Shown here: positions 55,969 to 64,000 of the stretch, piece after piece
Position numbering within the stretch: the stretch's first letter is position 1
Layout: each line of letters opens with the position of its first letter
Position numbers and translations under genes: made by a program
The notes under the pieces: generated by a model
Told to the model about the DNA's origin: nothing
What the model saw: only the letters and a program-made list of their open reading frames with translations
Database searches by the model: none
Assembly: GCA_001023575.1 (NCBI GenBank)
Contig: CP011489.1
Span: 1,921,001 to 1,985,000, forward strand
Direction of reading: 5' to 3'
DNA length: 64,000 nucleotides
From: Actinobacteria bacterium IMCC26256
GTDB lineage: Bacteria; Actinomycetota; Acidimicrobiia; IMCC26256

Positions 55969-57660
55969 TTAAAGCGTGATGACCTCTAGCGCTCCATCAG
56001 CGTATTGAGCCCTTAGAACTTTCTTATCAAACTTCCCAACACTCGTCTTGGGGACCACCTCTATGAACGTCCAGCGCTCTGGGAGCTGCCACTTTGCAAC
56101 AGCACCAGTCAGGAAGTCACATAATGCGCGAGCATCTGTGCTCGCGCCCTCCTCTAGAACTACGCAGGCAAGCGGGCGTTCGTCCCATCGAGCATCTGGA
56201 ACGGCAATGACAGCCGCCTCAACTACATCTGGATGCTCCATAATCGCGTGCTCTAGTTCTACCGATGAGATCCACTCTCCACCGCTCTTAATTACATCTT
56301 TTGAACGGTCAGTAATCTGGACAAACCCGAGGCGATTCACATGGGCGACATCGCCTGTGCGCAGCCATCCATCATCGAATTTGTCGCTCGCATCGTCTAA
56401 GTAATACGAACCTGTTATCCATGCTCCGCGAACTTGAATCTCTCCGACTGACTCTCCGTCCCATGGAAGTACCGAGCCGTCATCTGCAACAACGCGCATC
56501 TCCACGCCTGGGACAACGCGCCCAGTATGCGCACGCCACCACATTCCGTCCTGTGTCTCCTCTAACGACCCACCATCGCCTGGGCCCGAGAAACTGTTCT
56601 CAAAGTCATGCGGTGGGCGCGCAATCGCTGCGAGCGGACTCGTCTCAGTCATACCCCAAGCCTGAAATAGCGTTATCCCAAACTCTTTATCGAATGCCTC
56701 AATCAATGCACGCGGAACCGCAGAACCTCCACAGATAATTGTGCGTATCGAAGAGAGGTCTACGTCATTGGTGCGCGAGTAGCGCAGGATGTCAGACCAA
56801 ATTGTTGGGACACCCGCAGAGTAAGTGGGGCGCGCATCACGAATAAATCGCGACAAAGGCTCGGCTTGGAGAAAACGAGCGGGCATCGCTAGATCTGCAC
56901 CGACCATCCATGCTGCATAGGGAAGTCCCCAAGCATTTGCATGGAACATAGGGACAATCAGAAGAATTCTCTCCTCTTCAGCAATAGCGTTGGTCTGTTT
57001 AAAGCACGCAGCCATTGAGTGAAGAACCGTTGATCGGTGCGAATACACGACTCCCTTTGGATGCCCGGTAGTGCCGCTCGTGTAACACATCGCTGCGGCG
57101 GAGCGTTCGTCTACCTCAGGCCAATCGAACCCTGGCTCCTCTGCGGAGAGGAGGTCTTCATAATGCAGAACATCGGCACCTCTCCCTGCAGTTGCAGCGC
57201 CGGCAATAAGCGGGGCCAGAGCATCGCCGTCAGCATCACCAATAACGATGTAATGCTCCACAGTCAAGAGTTGGTCAGCTAACGGTGCAATCAGCGCAAG
57301 CAGGCTTGCATCCAAGATAATGATTCGATCCTCGGCGTGATTAACGATGTAGGTCAGCTGCTCGGGGAAGAGCCTCAAGTTAAGGGTGTGCAGCACTGCG
57401 CCCATTGCAGGGATTGCAAAGTAAGCCTCAACATGCTCTTGGTGGTTCCAGCAGAGGGTCGCAACCCTGTCGCCGTCGCCGACCCCTAGGCGTTGTAGTG
57501 CCGATGCGAGTAACTCTGCTCTATCGGCAACCTCGGCGAAGGTTGCATTGCGACTTGATTCGCCCTCGAAAGTAATAATCTCGCCATCCGGATGGACCGC
57601 GCGACCATGGCGAAAAATCATTCCGATTGTGAGCGGAAAATCCTGCATTGTGCTGAGCAT
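55969..57660 (-). CDS. Long-chain fatty-acyl-CoA ligase (FadD)
   Basis: A 563-residue AMP-forming ligase. P-loop CYTSGTTGHPKGVVYSH, FHANAWGLPYAAWM, AWGMTETSPLAA, GWLRTGDVAHVNRLGFVQITDRSKDVIKSGGEWISS and the late lysine region PKTSVGKFDKKVLR are complete. I start at ATG 57660 (MLSTMQDFPLTIG, the usual beginning of this subgroup, with GGGGGA upstream); the frame runs back to 57699. Substrate is probably a medium or long chain acid. Confidence 0.88.
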   Translation of the reverse strand: MLSTMQDFPLTIGMIFRHGRAVHPDGEIITFEGESSRNATFAEVADRAELLASALQRLGVGDGDRVATLCWNHQEHVEAYFAIPAMGAVLHTLNLRLFPEQLTYIVNHAEDRIIILDASLLALIAPLADQLLTVEHYIVIGDADGDALAPLIAGAATAGRGADVLHYEDLLSAEEPGFDWPEVDERSAAAMCYTSGTTGHPKGVVYSHRSTVLHSMAACFKQTNAIAEEERILLIVPMFHANAWGLPYAAWMVGADLAMPARFLQAEPLSRFIRDARPTYSAGVPTIWSDILRYSRTNDVDLSSIRTIICGGSAVPRALIEAFDKEFGITLFQAWGMTETSPLAAIARPPHDFENSFSGPGDGGSLEETQDGMWWRAHTGRVVPGVEMRVVADDGSVLPWDGESVGEIQVRGAWITGSYYLDDASDKFDDGWLRTGDVAHVNRLGFVQITDRSKDVIKSGGEWISSVELEHAIMEHPDVVEAAVIAVPDARWDERPLACVVLEEGASTDARALCDFLTGAVAKWQLPERWTFIEVVPKTSVGKFDKKVLRAQYADGALEVITL

Positions 57661-57803
57661 CGTGTCCCCCGTCATGCGCCTGACCAGGTGGGCCGGCAAG
57701 ACTTAAAACGTAGCCGCTCGAAGCCATTAGGTACAGATAGCAACCTGATCAATGCAATATAAATGCCGGAGAAATATCTGCCGGACTTAGAGAATCTGCG
57801 TGG

Positions 57804-58838
57804 CTAGAACTTAATAATTGCCCCGAGCATGAAGCCGAGCACCAGCAATCCGCCGGCTCTGCGCGTCAATAAAAATGAGTGCGGGGCAAACCAGAGTGGC
57901 CAGACAGGGTTTGGAACCGGCGAGACCTTTGGCTTGGCACGCCCGTAGACGCGCCAGACTCGAACAAGTAACTGGAATGAAAGAAAGACAAGAAGCGTGC
58001 CTACCGGGAATCCTCCGGTAATGACGAGAACCGATGTTAGAACGTAAAAAGAAACGAACATGGCTCGAGTCAGGCTCCGAGCCTTTCGCTCACCAAGGAT
58101 GACCGGAAGAGTTCTCGTGCCCTCTGGCTCATCCCATGGAGCCTTGTCAATGTGCTTACCCATCAAGACCGTTGTGCAGAGAATCGCGTAAGGAAGGGAC
58201 GCAGCAATAATCGCTGCGGGGATCATCCCTGTAGCGGCATAGTAAACGCCACCAACCATGAGCGGACCCCAGACAACAACAACCGTTGGCTCTCCAAGCC
58301 CGCGCTTCTTGAGCCTCAGTGGCGGAGCAGTGTAAGCAAGAGAAAGTAAAAACCCACCCACGGCGAAGCCGACTATTGCCCACCCGCGCTGCAGTGTTAG
58401 CCAGACCATGATCGCTAGGCATATCGCATTAACAATCAACGCAAGCCTTGCAAGCCCATTGCGCGTAATTACACCCGAGAGCACCGGATGAGGTGAGTAG
58501 AGGTTGCGCGGATAATCCTCTGTATCTGTACCAACCTGTAGATCAAAGAGATCGTTCATCAAGTTATTCGCCATATGGGCAAGTATGAGCCCAACTGAGG
58601 AAATCGCGAATAGCGACCAGTCGACCGCATCGCCTCTAAATACTGCGAGCAATCCTGCCTCGGCCGCAGCCACGAGCGTCATGGGGAGCACACCAGCGCG
58701 CGTTAGAAATAACCAACGCGATACCGGATCCATCTTCCCCTCGGGAGGGTTGGTTGTCGCTAGTACCCAGAGCCAACGTCTCCAGAGCGACTTCGAGGAG
58801 GCCCCATCTAATGATCCTGCCTTAGTCGACTCAGCCAT
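57804..58838 (-). CDS. UbiA-family prenyltransferase
   Basis: A 344-residue polytopic membrane protein with the UbiA motifs NNLMNDLFDLQVGTDTEDY (first Asp-rich motif) and GKHIDKAPWDEPEGTRTLPVILG (second). In this setting menaquinone prenylation (MenA) is plausible but other aromatic prenyl transfers are possible. Seven bases separate it from the upstream DUF1295 gene, the end of a minus-strand run beginning at 62678. Confidence 0.82.
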   Translation of the reverse strand: MAESTKAGSLDGASSKSLWRRWLWVLATTNPPEGKMDPVSRWLFLTRAGVLPMTLVAAAEAGLLAVFRGDAVDWSLFAISSVGLILAHMANNLMNDLFDLQVGTDTEDYPRNLYSPHPVLSGVITRNGLARLALIVNAICLAIMVWLTLQRGWAIVGFAVGGFLLSLAYTAPPLRLKKRGLGEPTVVVVWGPLMVGGVYYAATGMIPAAIIAASLPYAILCTTVLMGKHIDKAPWDEPEGTRTLPVILGERKARSLTRAMFVSFYVLTSVLVITGGFPVGTLLVFLSFQLLVRVWRVYGRAKPKVSPVPNPVWPLWFAPHSFLLTRRAGGLLVLGFMLGAIIKF

Positions 58839-58844
58839 GCGCCG

Positions 58845-59738
58845 CTATTTCTTCGGCGGTAGTGGAATCAGTGCAGATGTACGGCGACGGTAATCAGCGA
58901 ATGCTGGCCTGCGCTCTTCGCTGCGACCATCGAGCATTGGAATACTTGCTCCTAAGAACATCGCGATCATTGCTAGAACACCGATGCATGTCCACCAAAA
59001 ACCTAAGCCAACCGCTATCGCAAAAATAAAGAGCGATAACCACAGGAGGATCTCTCCGAAGTAATTCGGGTGACGAGAGAATCTCCAGAGCCCGCTCTCC
59101 ATGATCGCACCTGGGGCCTTCTTTCGCCCAAAGGATCGCATCTGCTCATCAGCTATTAGCTCTATAACTGCAGCACTAATCCCTACAACCGCAGCAAGGT
59201 AGTCAAGGGCCCCAAGTGCATTACCAGAACGAGTAAGCGCTACCACGAATGCGAGGCTGCCGAGCCACAGCATCAATGTTGGGAAGAGGTGAACCCCAAA
59301 AAGGCTGATCAACCAAGGAGGTGACGAACTCTTCGCATACATATCCAAGTAGCGCCAGTCTTCGTGCCCAAGGCCGGTCCACCCACGTACCCAGTTCAGA
59401 GTTAGACGCACTCCCCAGACCATCAAGACCACAAGCACAAGGATTGTGCGAGTGCGATCAATTCCATTCGGAGCGTTAACTGCCATCCATACCGCACCGA
59501 GGGGCGGGATGACACTCCAGTAAGCATCGAACATCGAGCCGTTGTTAGTTAGGCATGCGCTCGCGTAGATGACTGCGGTAGCTGCGAGGTAGCCAGCCCC
59601 TAAAGCCCAGTAGGGGTTCTCAATCCCCACTGCCCCTGTTGCCCACCAGGCAGCGGCACCCGCAACGAGGTAGGCAACTAGGACAACGAGAAGCGATGCA
59701 GCGCGACCCTCTGGGCCACGCGTTTTTCTATCGGTCAA
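58845..59738 (-). CDS. DUF1295 membrane protein (steroid 5-alpha-reductase-like)
   Basis: A 297-residue membrane protein. The C-terminal signature ESGLWRFSRHPNYFGEILLWLSLF is diagnostic of the DUF1295/isoprenylcysteine methyltransferase-like superfamily, which includes NADPH sterol reductases. LTLNWVRGWTGLGHEDWRY is also typical. TTG start at 59738 with TAAGG upstream, 12 bases after the previous stop. A sterol or prenyl lipid substrate is possible given the neighbours. Confidence 0.82.
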   Translation of the reverse strand: MTDRKTRGPEGRAASLLVVLVAYLVAGAAAWWATGAVGIENPYWALGAGYLAATAVIYASACLTNNGSMFDAYWSVIPPLGAVWMAVNAPNGIDRTRTILVLVVLMVWGVRLTLNWVRGWTGLGHEDWRYLDMYAKSSSPPWLISLFGVHLFPTLMLWLGSLAFVVALTRSGNALGALDYLAAVVGISAAVIELIADEQMRSFGRKKAPGAIMESGLWRFSRHPNYFGEILLWLSLFIFAIAVGLGFWWTCIGVLAMIAMFLGASIPMLDGRSEERRPAFADYRRRTSALIPLPPKK

Positions 59739-59750
59739 CTTTGAAATGCC

Positions 59751-60368
59751 TTAGAAGATAACGACGACATCGCCGCCGCCCGCAGCAGCGATGCGCTTAG
59801 GCGCACTGCGAAGCGAGAAGGACATGACGGTCCAAGTAATTCCAGTGAGGATCGAGGAGAGCCCAACTATGAAGACAACTACGCCTGCTGTTGCAGTTGG
59901 GTTTGAGACCACAACTGCACCCAATCCAAGGCCCAAGAACCCAAGAACAAGGCGCCATCCCCATCCGTATCCACGCTCCGCAATTGCAACGACAATGCGG
60001 ACAAGCCCAGAGATAATGAAGCCGATTCCCCAGAGGACTGCGATGAAGTTAATTGTGAGCCCAGACTTAAACATCAGGATCAGACCTAGGACAAGTGCGA
60101 TGAGACCGGCAGCCATAGCTGGGGCTTTGTGCTCTGCACTTAGGGAATGGATGAGATCCACCACTCCAACGAGTACGAGGTAGAGACCTATAACAATTGC
60201 AATGGAGTGAGCGCCCTTGACTGGGTGAAATACAAGAAAGAATCCAAGCCCAAGAGAGATCAATCCACCGAGAAGAATCAGCCACCAGTACTGCGCAGCC
60301 GCCTTAGCGACATCCTCTAGCGGGACTACTGCCCCAACCACTACTTCATTACTTCCAGTACTAGTCAT
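59751..60368 (-). CDS. HdeD/DUF308-family membrane protein
   Basis: A 205-residue protein with six regularly spaced hydrophobic helices, each pair starting with a Gly-rich turn (LLGGLISLGLGFFLVFHP, LIALVLGLILMFKSG, LVLGFLGLGLGAVVVSNP). This three-fold layout is that of HdeD, an acid-stress membrane protein in enterobacteria. Function here unknown. Confidence 0.8.
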   Translation of the reverse strand: MTSTGSNEVVVGAVVPLEDVAKAAAQYWWLILLGGLISLGLGFFLVFHPVKGAHSIAIVIGLYLVLVGVVDLIHSLSAEHKAPAMAAGLIALVLGLILMFKSGLTINFIAVLWGIGFIISGLVRIVVAIAERGYGWGWRLVLGFLGLGLGAVVVSNPTATAGVVVFIVGLSSILTGITWTVMSFSLRSAPKRIAAAGGGDVVVIF

Positions 60369-60412
60369 TCGTTCCCCCTGTTTGCGAGTGTAATTACAGC
60401 TCCATGCACTCT

Positions 60413-60880
60413 CTAGCGACCCCAGTCATAAGTGACTTGAGTGCGAAGGAGGATGTCGTGGATGCCGCGATTCTTACCGCTCAAGGCAACAAAAACGAGG
60501 ATACCGGGGATAAGAGCACAAAGAGACGCTCGAATCAGTGCGCGCGGGAACGTAAGTGCCTCCCCTGAGGCGCTTAAGACCCTAAGCCCAAGGATTCCCT
60601 TCCCAAGGGTGCGACCGGCCCCTGCCCATCCAAGAGTGAATACGGCGGTGAGTAGGACGAGCTGCAGGGCTAGAACCACCGAAGCAGACGGCTGCCACAA
60701 CACGATGCTTCGCTCTAGGCCTAAGACAAAGCGCAGTATCCCCACAAAGATCAGTAGACCTACAAATGCTGCCTCTGCTACACCAAGATCAATGAGGTCC
60801 GCCAGAGACCGCGAGACGATCCCGGCCTTCTCCCCTTGGAGTGCACGTGCACGATCATTGCGGATTGCTGGTGGGCTCAT
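60413..60880 (-). CDS. RDD-family membrane protein
   Basis: A 155-residue protein with the RDD pattern: SRSLADLIDLGVAEAAFVG (Arg-Asp-Asp-type first helix), GRTLGKGILGLRVLS and NRGIHDILLRTQVTYDW. Three or four helices. Some members exchange ions. ATG overlaps the preceding gene's stop (ATGA). Confidence 0.82.
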   Translation of the reverse strand: MSPPAIRNDRARALQGEKAGIVSRSLADLIDLGVAEAAFVGLLIFVGILRFVLGLERSIVLWQPSASVVLALQLVLLTAVFTLGWAGAGRTLGKGILGLRVLSASGEALTFPRALIRASLCALIPGILVFVALSGKNRGIHDILLRTQVTYDWGR

Positions 60881-61746
60881 TGGGTATCCACATCATCAGG
60901 AGCCTCATCGCTCGGCACCTCATCTTCGAGATGGGCGCGTCCACGCGCTGAGCCTCGCCGATTACGGAGAAGCAGCGTATCGATGATGCGCTCCACAATA
61001 GAGTCGAGTTGCATTGTCTGAACGCGCGCTATGTCTACGACATCACCAGTAACACTCCCCGTTGACTCCCGAACAATCGCACCAATGTCAACTGTGTCGA
61101 GCACCTTCTGCGCTACCGGTCCAATATCTAGGCGCGTCATCAGCGCATCGATATCTACGCGCTCAAGAATATTATCGACGTTGACGCGCCCAATTAGCGC
61201 ATCAACATCAACACGTTCGAGAACTGAGTCGATCGGGAGTGACTCAAGAATCGCGTTGATATCGAGTCTCTCCATCATCGCTATCGCAATCTCGGGAGCA
61301 AGGCGAGCAATGAACGCGGATAGCAATACTTCGTTGCCAGCCTGTTCCTCCTCACCACGGATGCTCCAGCGTTCGAGAGTCCGATCGCCTGCAGTAACAA
61401 CGTTCCCTACCAGAGGCAGAGAACGCGCTGCCGAGACTGCGAAACCTGCGCTCGACTCAACCTGAGCAGAGATGCCAAGAATTTTTTCCTGAGCAGCAAG
61501 CCCGATGCCTAGTGCAGCGCTTGGTAAGCGCCTCAGGGTGGATCCACCCGGGCTCTGCCCTGGCCCTAAACGGTCGATTGCATTGACGGTAGTGGTCAAG
61601 GCAAGGCCAGCAACACCTAAGCCAAGTCGGGAGGCCCGTGCGATAAAACCTGTAATTCCAGGGACTTCATCGATCGTCTCCTCCCATTTCACAAAGGCTC
61701 CGGTTGTCTCGATCGGGCCGCCTGGTTCAGAGGGATTCTCATTCAT
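60877..61746 (-). CDS. Protein with about nine-residue amphipathic repeats
   Basis: A 289-residue protein of unknown family. Residues 158-226 contain seven short repeats of the form (V/I)D(V/I)xxxLxRV, for example LDINAILESL, DVDALIGRV, NVDNILERV, DIDALMTRL, predicted to stack as a helical solenoid or bind a membrane face. Residues 40-60 and 75-115 are weakly hydrophobic. Starts ATGA over the LLM gene stop and overlaps the RDD gene, so it belongs to this operon. Confidence 0.65.
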   Translation of the reverse strand: MNENPSEPGGPIETTGAFVKWEETIDEVPGITGFIARASRLGLGVAGLALTTTVNAIDRLGPGQSPGGSTLRRLPSAALGIGLAAQEKILGISAQVESSAGFAVSAARSLPLVGNVVTAGDRTLERWSIRGEEEQAGNEVLLSAFIARLAPEIAIAMMERLDINAILESLPIDSVLERVDVDALIGRVNVDNILERVDIDALMTRLDIGPVAQKVLDTVDIGAIVRESTGSVTGDVVDIARVQTMQLDSIVERIIDTLLLRNRRGSARGRAHLEDEVPSDEAPDDVDTQ

Positions 61747-62678
61747 TTAGTTGATCCGAGCACATCTGCCCCCAACCTGTCCACGAGGCCTCTCCACTCC
61801 GAGAGATTCTTGGCATCTCCGAAGGAGACCGTCAACCATGTAACTCCAATGGCCTCGAGCGCATGGACCTCATCAATCAGCGCTCCGCTATCCCCACGCA
61901 TCAAAGTTGAGGCATCGGTTTCAGAACTGAGTGAGAACGGCGAGAAGCAGATATCGAGTGGAGCAGATCGACCAACAATCTCCGAATGTGCGCGTGCAAA
62001 CTCAATTCGTTTCTCTAAATCGCTGATGCTCGAGATGACTGGAGACTTAACTGCGACGCTCGCCTCAGGCGGGTTCGGGAAGGGGACCCACCCCTCACCG
62101 CTCTCAACGGCCCTGCGTATTGCTGCCTTGCTATTTCCACCAACCCATATCGGAGGGTACGGCTGAGCGATTGGCCGCGGCCTCATGGTTACAGCGCGCG
62201 AGCGAAAATGTGCACCCTCGACAGCCACCTCATCCTCGGTCCAGACCCTACGCATCACATCAATACACTCACCGAGTAATTCATTTCGCTCATCGAACTC
62301 AACACCTAGCGCCCCAAACTCGGGGCGCAGATAGCCCGCTGCTACGCCAATGATGGCCCGGCCACCTGAGAGCAGATCGAGGGAGAGGATTGACTTGGCG
62401 GCGAAAAATGGATTCCGATAAGCCACAATATAGACATTGGTCTGGAGCATTAACTGCTGGGTAACGGCCGCTGCATAACTGAGTACGACCATAGGCTCGA
62501 GGGCATGATGCCCGCCACCGTCAAGCCAGCGTTGGTCTGGGGCCGGGTGATCTGTGACATAGACCGCGTCGAACCCACACTCCTCTGCGCAGATTGCAGC
62601 AGCAGCGACAGCGCCGCCGTTAACGAACTCTTGAGGCAGGTCAGCACGATCAGTGGGTAGAGCAAGTGACCAGCGCAT
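61743..62678 (-). CDS. LLM-class F420-dependent oxidoreductase (TIGR03619-like)
   Basis: A 311-residue luciferase-like enzyme: GFDAVYVTDHPAPDQRWLDGGGHHALEP, MLQTNVYIVAYRNPFFAAKSILSLDLLSGGRAIIGVAAGYLRPEF, AQPYPPIWVGGNSKAAIRRAVE. I start at ATG 62678 (MRWSLALPT), which follows TACGCT by seven bases; the frame to 62732 would run into the promoter of the divergent P450 gene. Confidence 0.85.
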   Translation of the reverse strand: MRWSLALPTDRADLPQEFVNGGAVAAAAICAEECGFDAVYVTDHPAPDQRWLDGGGHHALEPMVVLSYAAAVTQQLMLQTNVYIVAYRNPFFAAKSILSLDLLSGGRAIIGVAAGYLRPEFGALGVEFDERNELLGECIDVMRRVWTEDEVAVEGAHFRSRAVTMRPRPIAQPYPPIWVGGNSKAAIRRAVESGEGWVPFPNPPEASVAVKSPVISSISDLEKRIEFARAHSEIVGRSAPLDICFSPFSLSSETDASTLMRGDSGALIDEVHALEAIGVTWLTVSFGDAKNLSEWRGLVDRLGADVLGSTK

Positions 62679-62732
62679 CCCAATGAGCGTAATGTGCCAA
62701 CCTAAGAAATCCCACCCTCGCGAAAGGCCCAA

Positions 62733-63998
62733 ATGAGCATGCTCCTTCCGAAGTCACCGCTTGCCCTAGATGATGTCGCCCTTGGTGACATTGAGTTTTG
62801 GGGGCGCCCTGACTCCGAGCGCGAGGCCGTCTTCAAGATGCTGCGCGAGGAGCGCCCAATCTCGTTTCATGAAGAGCCTCTGATCGAGGGTTACGGGCAG
62901 GGCATTGGGTTCTGGGCATTATCGAAGTACTCCGATGTGATGTACGTCAGTCGGCACGCTGACGTCTTCGTTAGTGGCCGCGGCGGAACGAACGTTGGGG
63001 ACCTACCGCAGGAGATGGCGGAGTTCCTTGGTTCGATCATCAACATGGACGACCCACGCCACAAAAAACTTCGGAACCTAATCTCCTCTGGCTTCACGCC
63101 AAAGGCACTAAATCATCTGCTCGAGCAGGTTCAAGTTCGCGCTCGCAATGTTGCTGAGGGTGTTGCCCACCTTGGCGAGTGTGACTTCGTATCAAAGATC
63201 GCTGCTGAGTTACCACTACAGATTGTCTGCGACATGGTTGGGGTACCACCATCCCTTGAGCAGAGCGTATTTGAGCAGTCCAACATTATTCTTGGAGTTG
63301 GCGACCCCGAGTACGTGCAGTCTTTCGAGGATCTAATGGGTGCGCTTCTTACCCTCCACCAAATGGCTATGGAGATCGGCCAGCATCGTCTCGATAACCC
63401 ATCCGACGACGTAGCAAGCATTCTTATGCACGCTGAGGTTGATGGTGAGCGCCTAACTATTGGAGAGTTTGCATCCTTCTTCATTCTCCTTGTAGTTGCC
63501 GGCAATGAGACAACGCGCACTGCTGTAAGCCATGGCATGCTGGCACTGCAGAACAATCCAGACCAGAAGGCACTATGGGTATCAGACTTCGATGCACACG
63601 CTGTAAACGCAGTCGAGGAGATCGTGCGCTGGGCGACACCAGTTGTGAACTTCCGTCGCACAGTTGTGAGCGACGTGGAGCTATCCGGCCATACCTTCCA
63701 CGAGGGCGAGAAGGTTGTGATGTACTTCAACTCCGCTAACCGAGACGAGGACCAGTTTGCGGACCCATATAACTTCGACATCACTCGCTCCCCTAACCCA
63801 CACTTTGGTTATGGCGGTGGCGGCCCACACTTCTGCCTTGGGGCCAACCTTGCTCGCCGTGAGATCCGCGTGATGTTTGAGGAGATCTTCCGCGTACTCC
63901 CAGACCTAGAGATCACGGGACCCCCAGAGATGCTTCAATCAGGCTTTATTCACGGCATTAAGCGTATGCCCTGCGCGTTTACACCCACTGGGGGATGA
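62733..63998 (+). CDS. Cytochrome P450, steroid type (CYP125/CYP142-like)
   Basis: A 421-residue soluble P450. Helix I has VVAGNETTRTAVSHGM, the ExxR motif is EEIVRWATPVVNFRRT, and the heme Cys is C368 in FGYGGGGPHFCLGANLARRE. NMDDPRHKKLRNLISSGFTPKAL, the C-terminal GFIHGIKRMPC and the WATPV core resemble actinobacterial CYP125/142/124 enzymes that hydroxylate the cholesterol side chain at C26/27. That agrees with the FadD19-like ligase and the ring-degradation cluster. Complete; the stop is two bases from the window edge. Confidence 0.88.
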   Translation: MSMLLPKSPLALDDVALGDIEFWGRPDSEREAVFKMLREERPISFHEEPLIEGYGQGIGFWALSKYSDVMYVSRHADVFVSGRGGTNVGDLPQEMAEFLGSIINMDDPRHKKLRNLISSGFTPKALNHLLEQVQVRARNVAEGVAHLGECDFVSKIAAELPLQIVCDMVGVPPSLEQSVFEQSNIILGVGDPEYVQSFEDLMGALLTLHQMAMEIGQHRLDNPSDDVASILMHAEVDGERLTIGEFASFFILLVVAGNETTRTAVSHGMLALQNNPDQKALWVSDFDAHAVNAVEEIVRWATPVVNFRRTVVSDVELSGHTFHEGEKVVMYFNSANRDEDQFADPYNFDITRSPNPHFGYGGGGPHFCLGANLARREIRVMFEEIFRVLPDLEITGPPEMLQSGFIHGIKRMPCAFTPTGG

Positions 63999-64000
63999 TG

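Overview
The window looks like an actinobacterial chromosome carrying a genomic island. The host inference rests on several F420-type luciferase-like oxidoreductases, a mycobacterial-style cholesterol-ring degradation cluster, an actinobacterial LexA (SOS) box in front of a DUF222/HNH gene, and many leaderless starts with a TAnnnT element 6-7 bases before the start codon. An uncultured Acidimicrobiia-like lineage is my best guess; this is inference, not proof.

Positions 1 to about 17,610 form an accessory island, visibly richer in G+C than the rest and ending in a broken tyrosine recombinase tail (17489-17608). Its left part holds a NACHT-type NTPase (cut by the window edge), a HerA/TraG-type ATPase and a CHAT protease, then a two-gene unit with a DnaJ-type zinc-finger protein. 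Its centre is a minus-strand cluster running from 16147 down to 7778: a 67-residue peptide, a NYN RNase, a graspetide-type ATP-grasp ligase, a membrane protein, an unknown protein, an E2-like protein, a JAMM/JAB peptidase, a ThiF/E1-like protein with a C-terminal zinc finger, and a Suv3-like RNA helicase. I do not recognise this combination as a described system.

The strongest single observation is that ten start points in the island share one promoter design: TGTCAC, a 16-17 base spacer, then nnCTMW. At eight of the ten an ATG lies exactly where transcription should begin, so those transcripts would be leaderless. At two of these eight, the leaderless ORF is a tiny peptide gene whose stop overlaps the start of the next gene (ATGA). 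This defines an island-wide regulon, probably read by a non-housekeeping sigma factor whose gene is not in view.

From 17.8 kb the backbone begins. It has an acyl-CoA dehydrogenase, twin cupredoxin lipoproteins, small enzymes, a D-aminoacylase-like hydrolase and the SOS-box HNH gene. From 25.8 to 41.2 kb lies a set of genes matching the mycobacterial KstR2 (HIP, steroid C/D ring) set: FadA6-like thiolase, FadE dehydrogenases, FadD19-like ligase, Ltp/DUF35 pair, IpdC, IpdB, IpdA, EchA20, two SDRs and a FadE30-like dehydrogenase. A formaldehyde-activating-enzyme homologue and an 18-bp repeat array follow. From 42.7 to 47.4 kb a TPP riboswitch precedes thiamine pyrophosphokinase and a thiamine ABC transporter. 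The remainder carries msrB, a two-component system, ribB, pdxH, membrane proteins, another acyl-CoA dehydrogenase, FadD, UbiA-type prenyltransferase, F420-type oxidoreductases and a steroid-type cytochrome P450 ending just inside the window.
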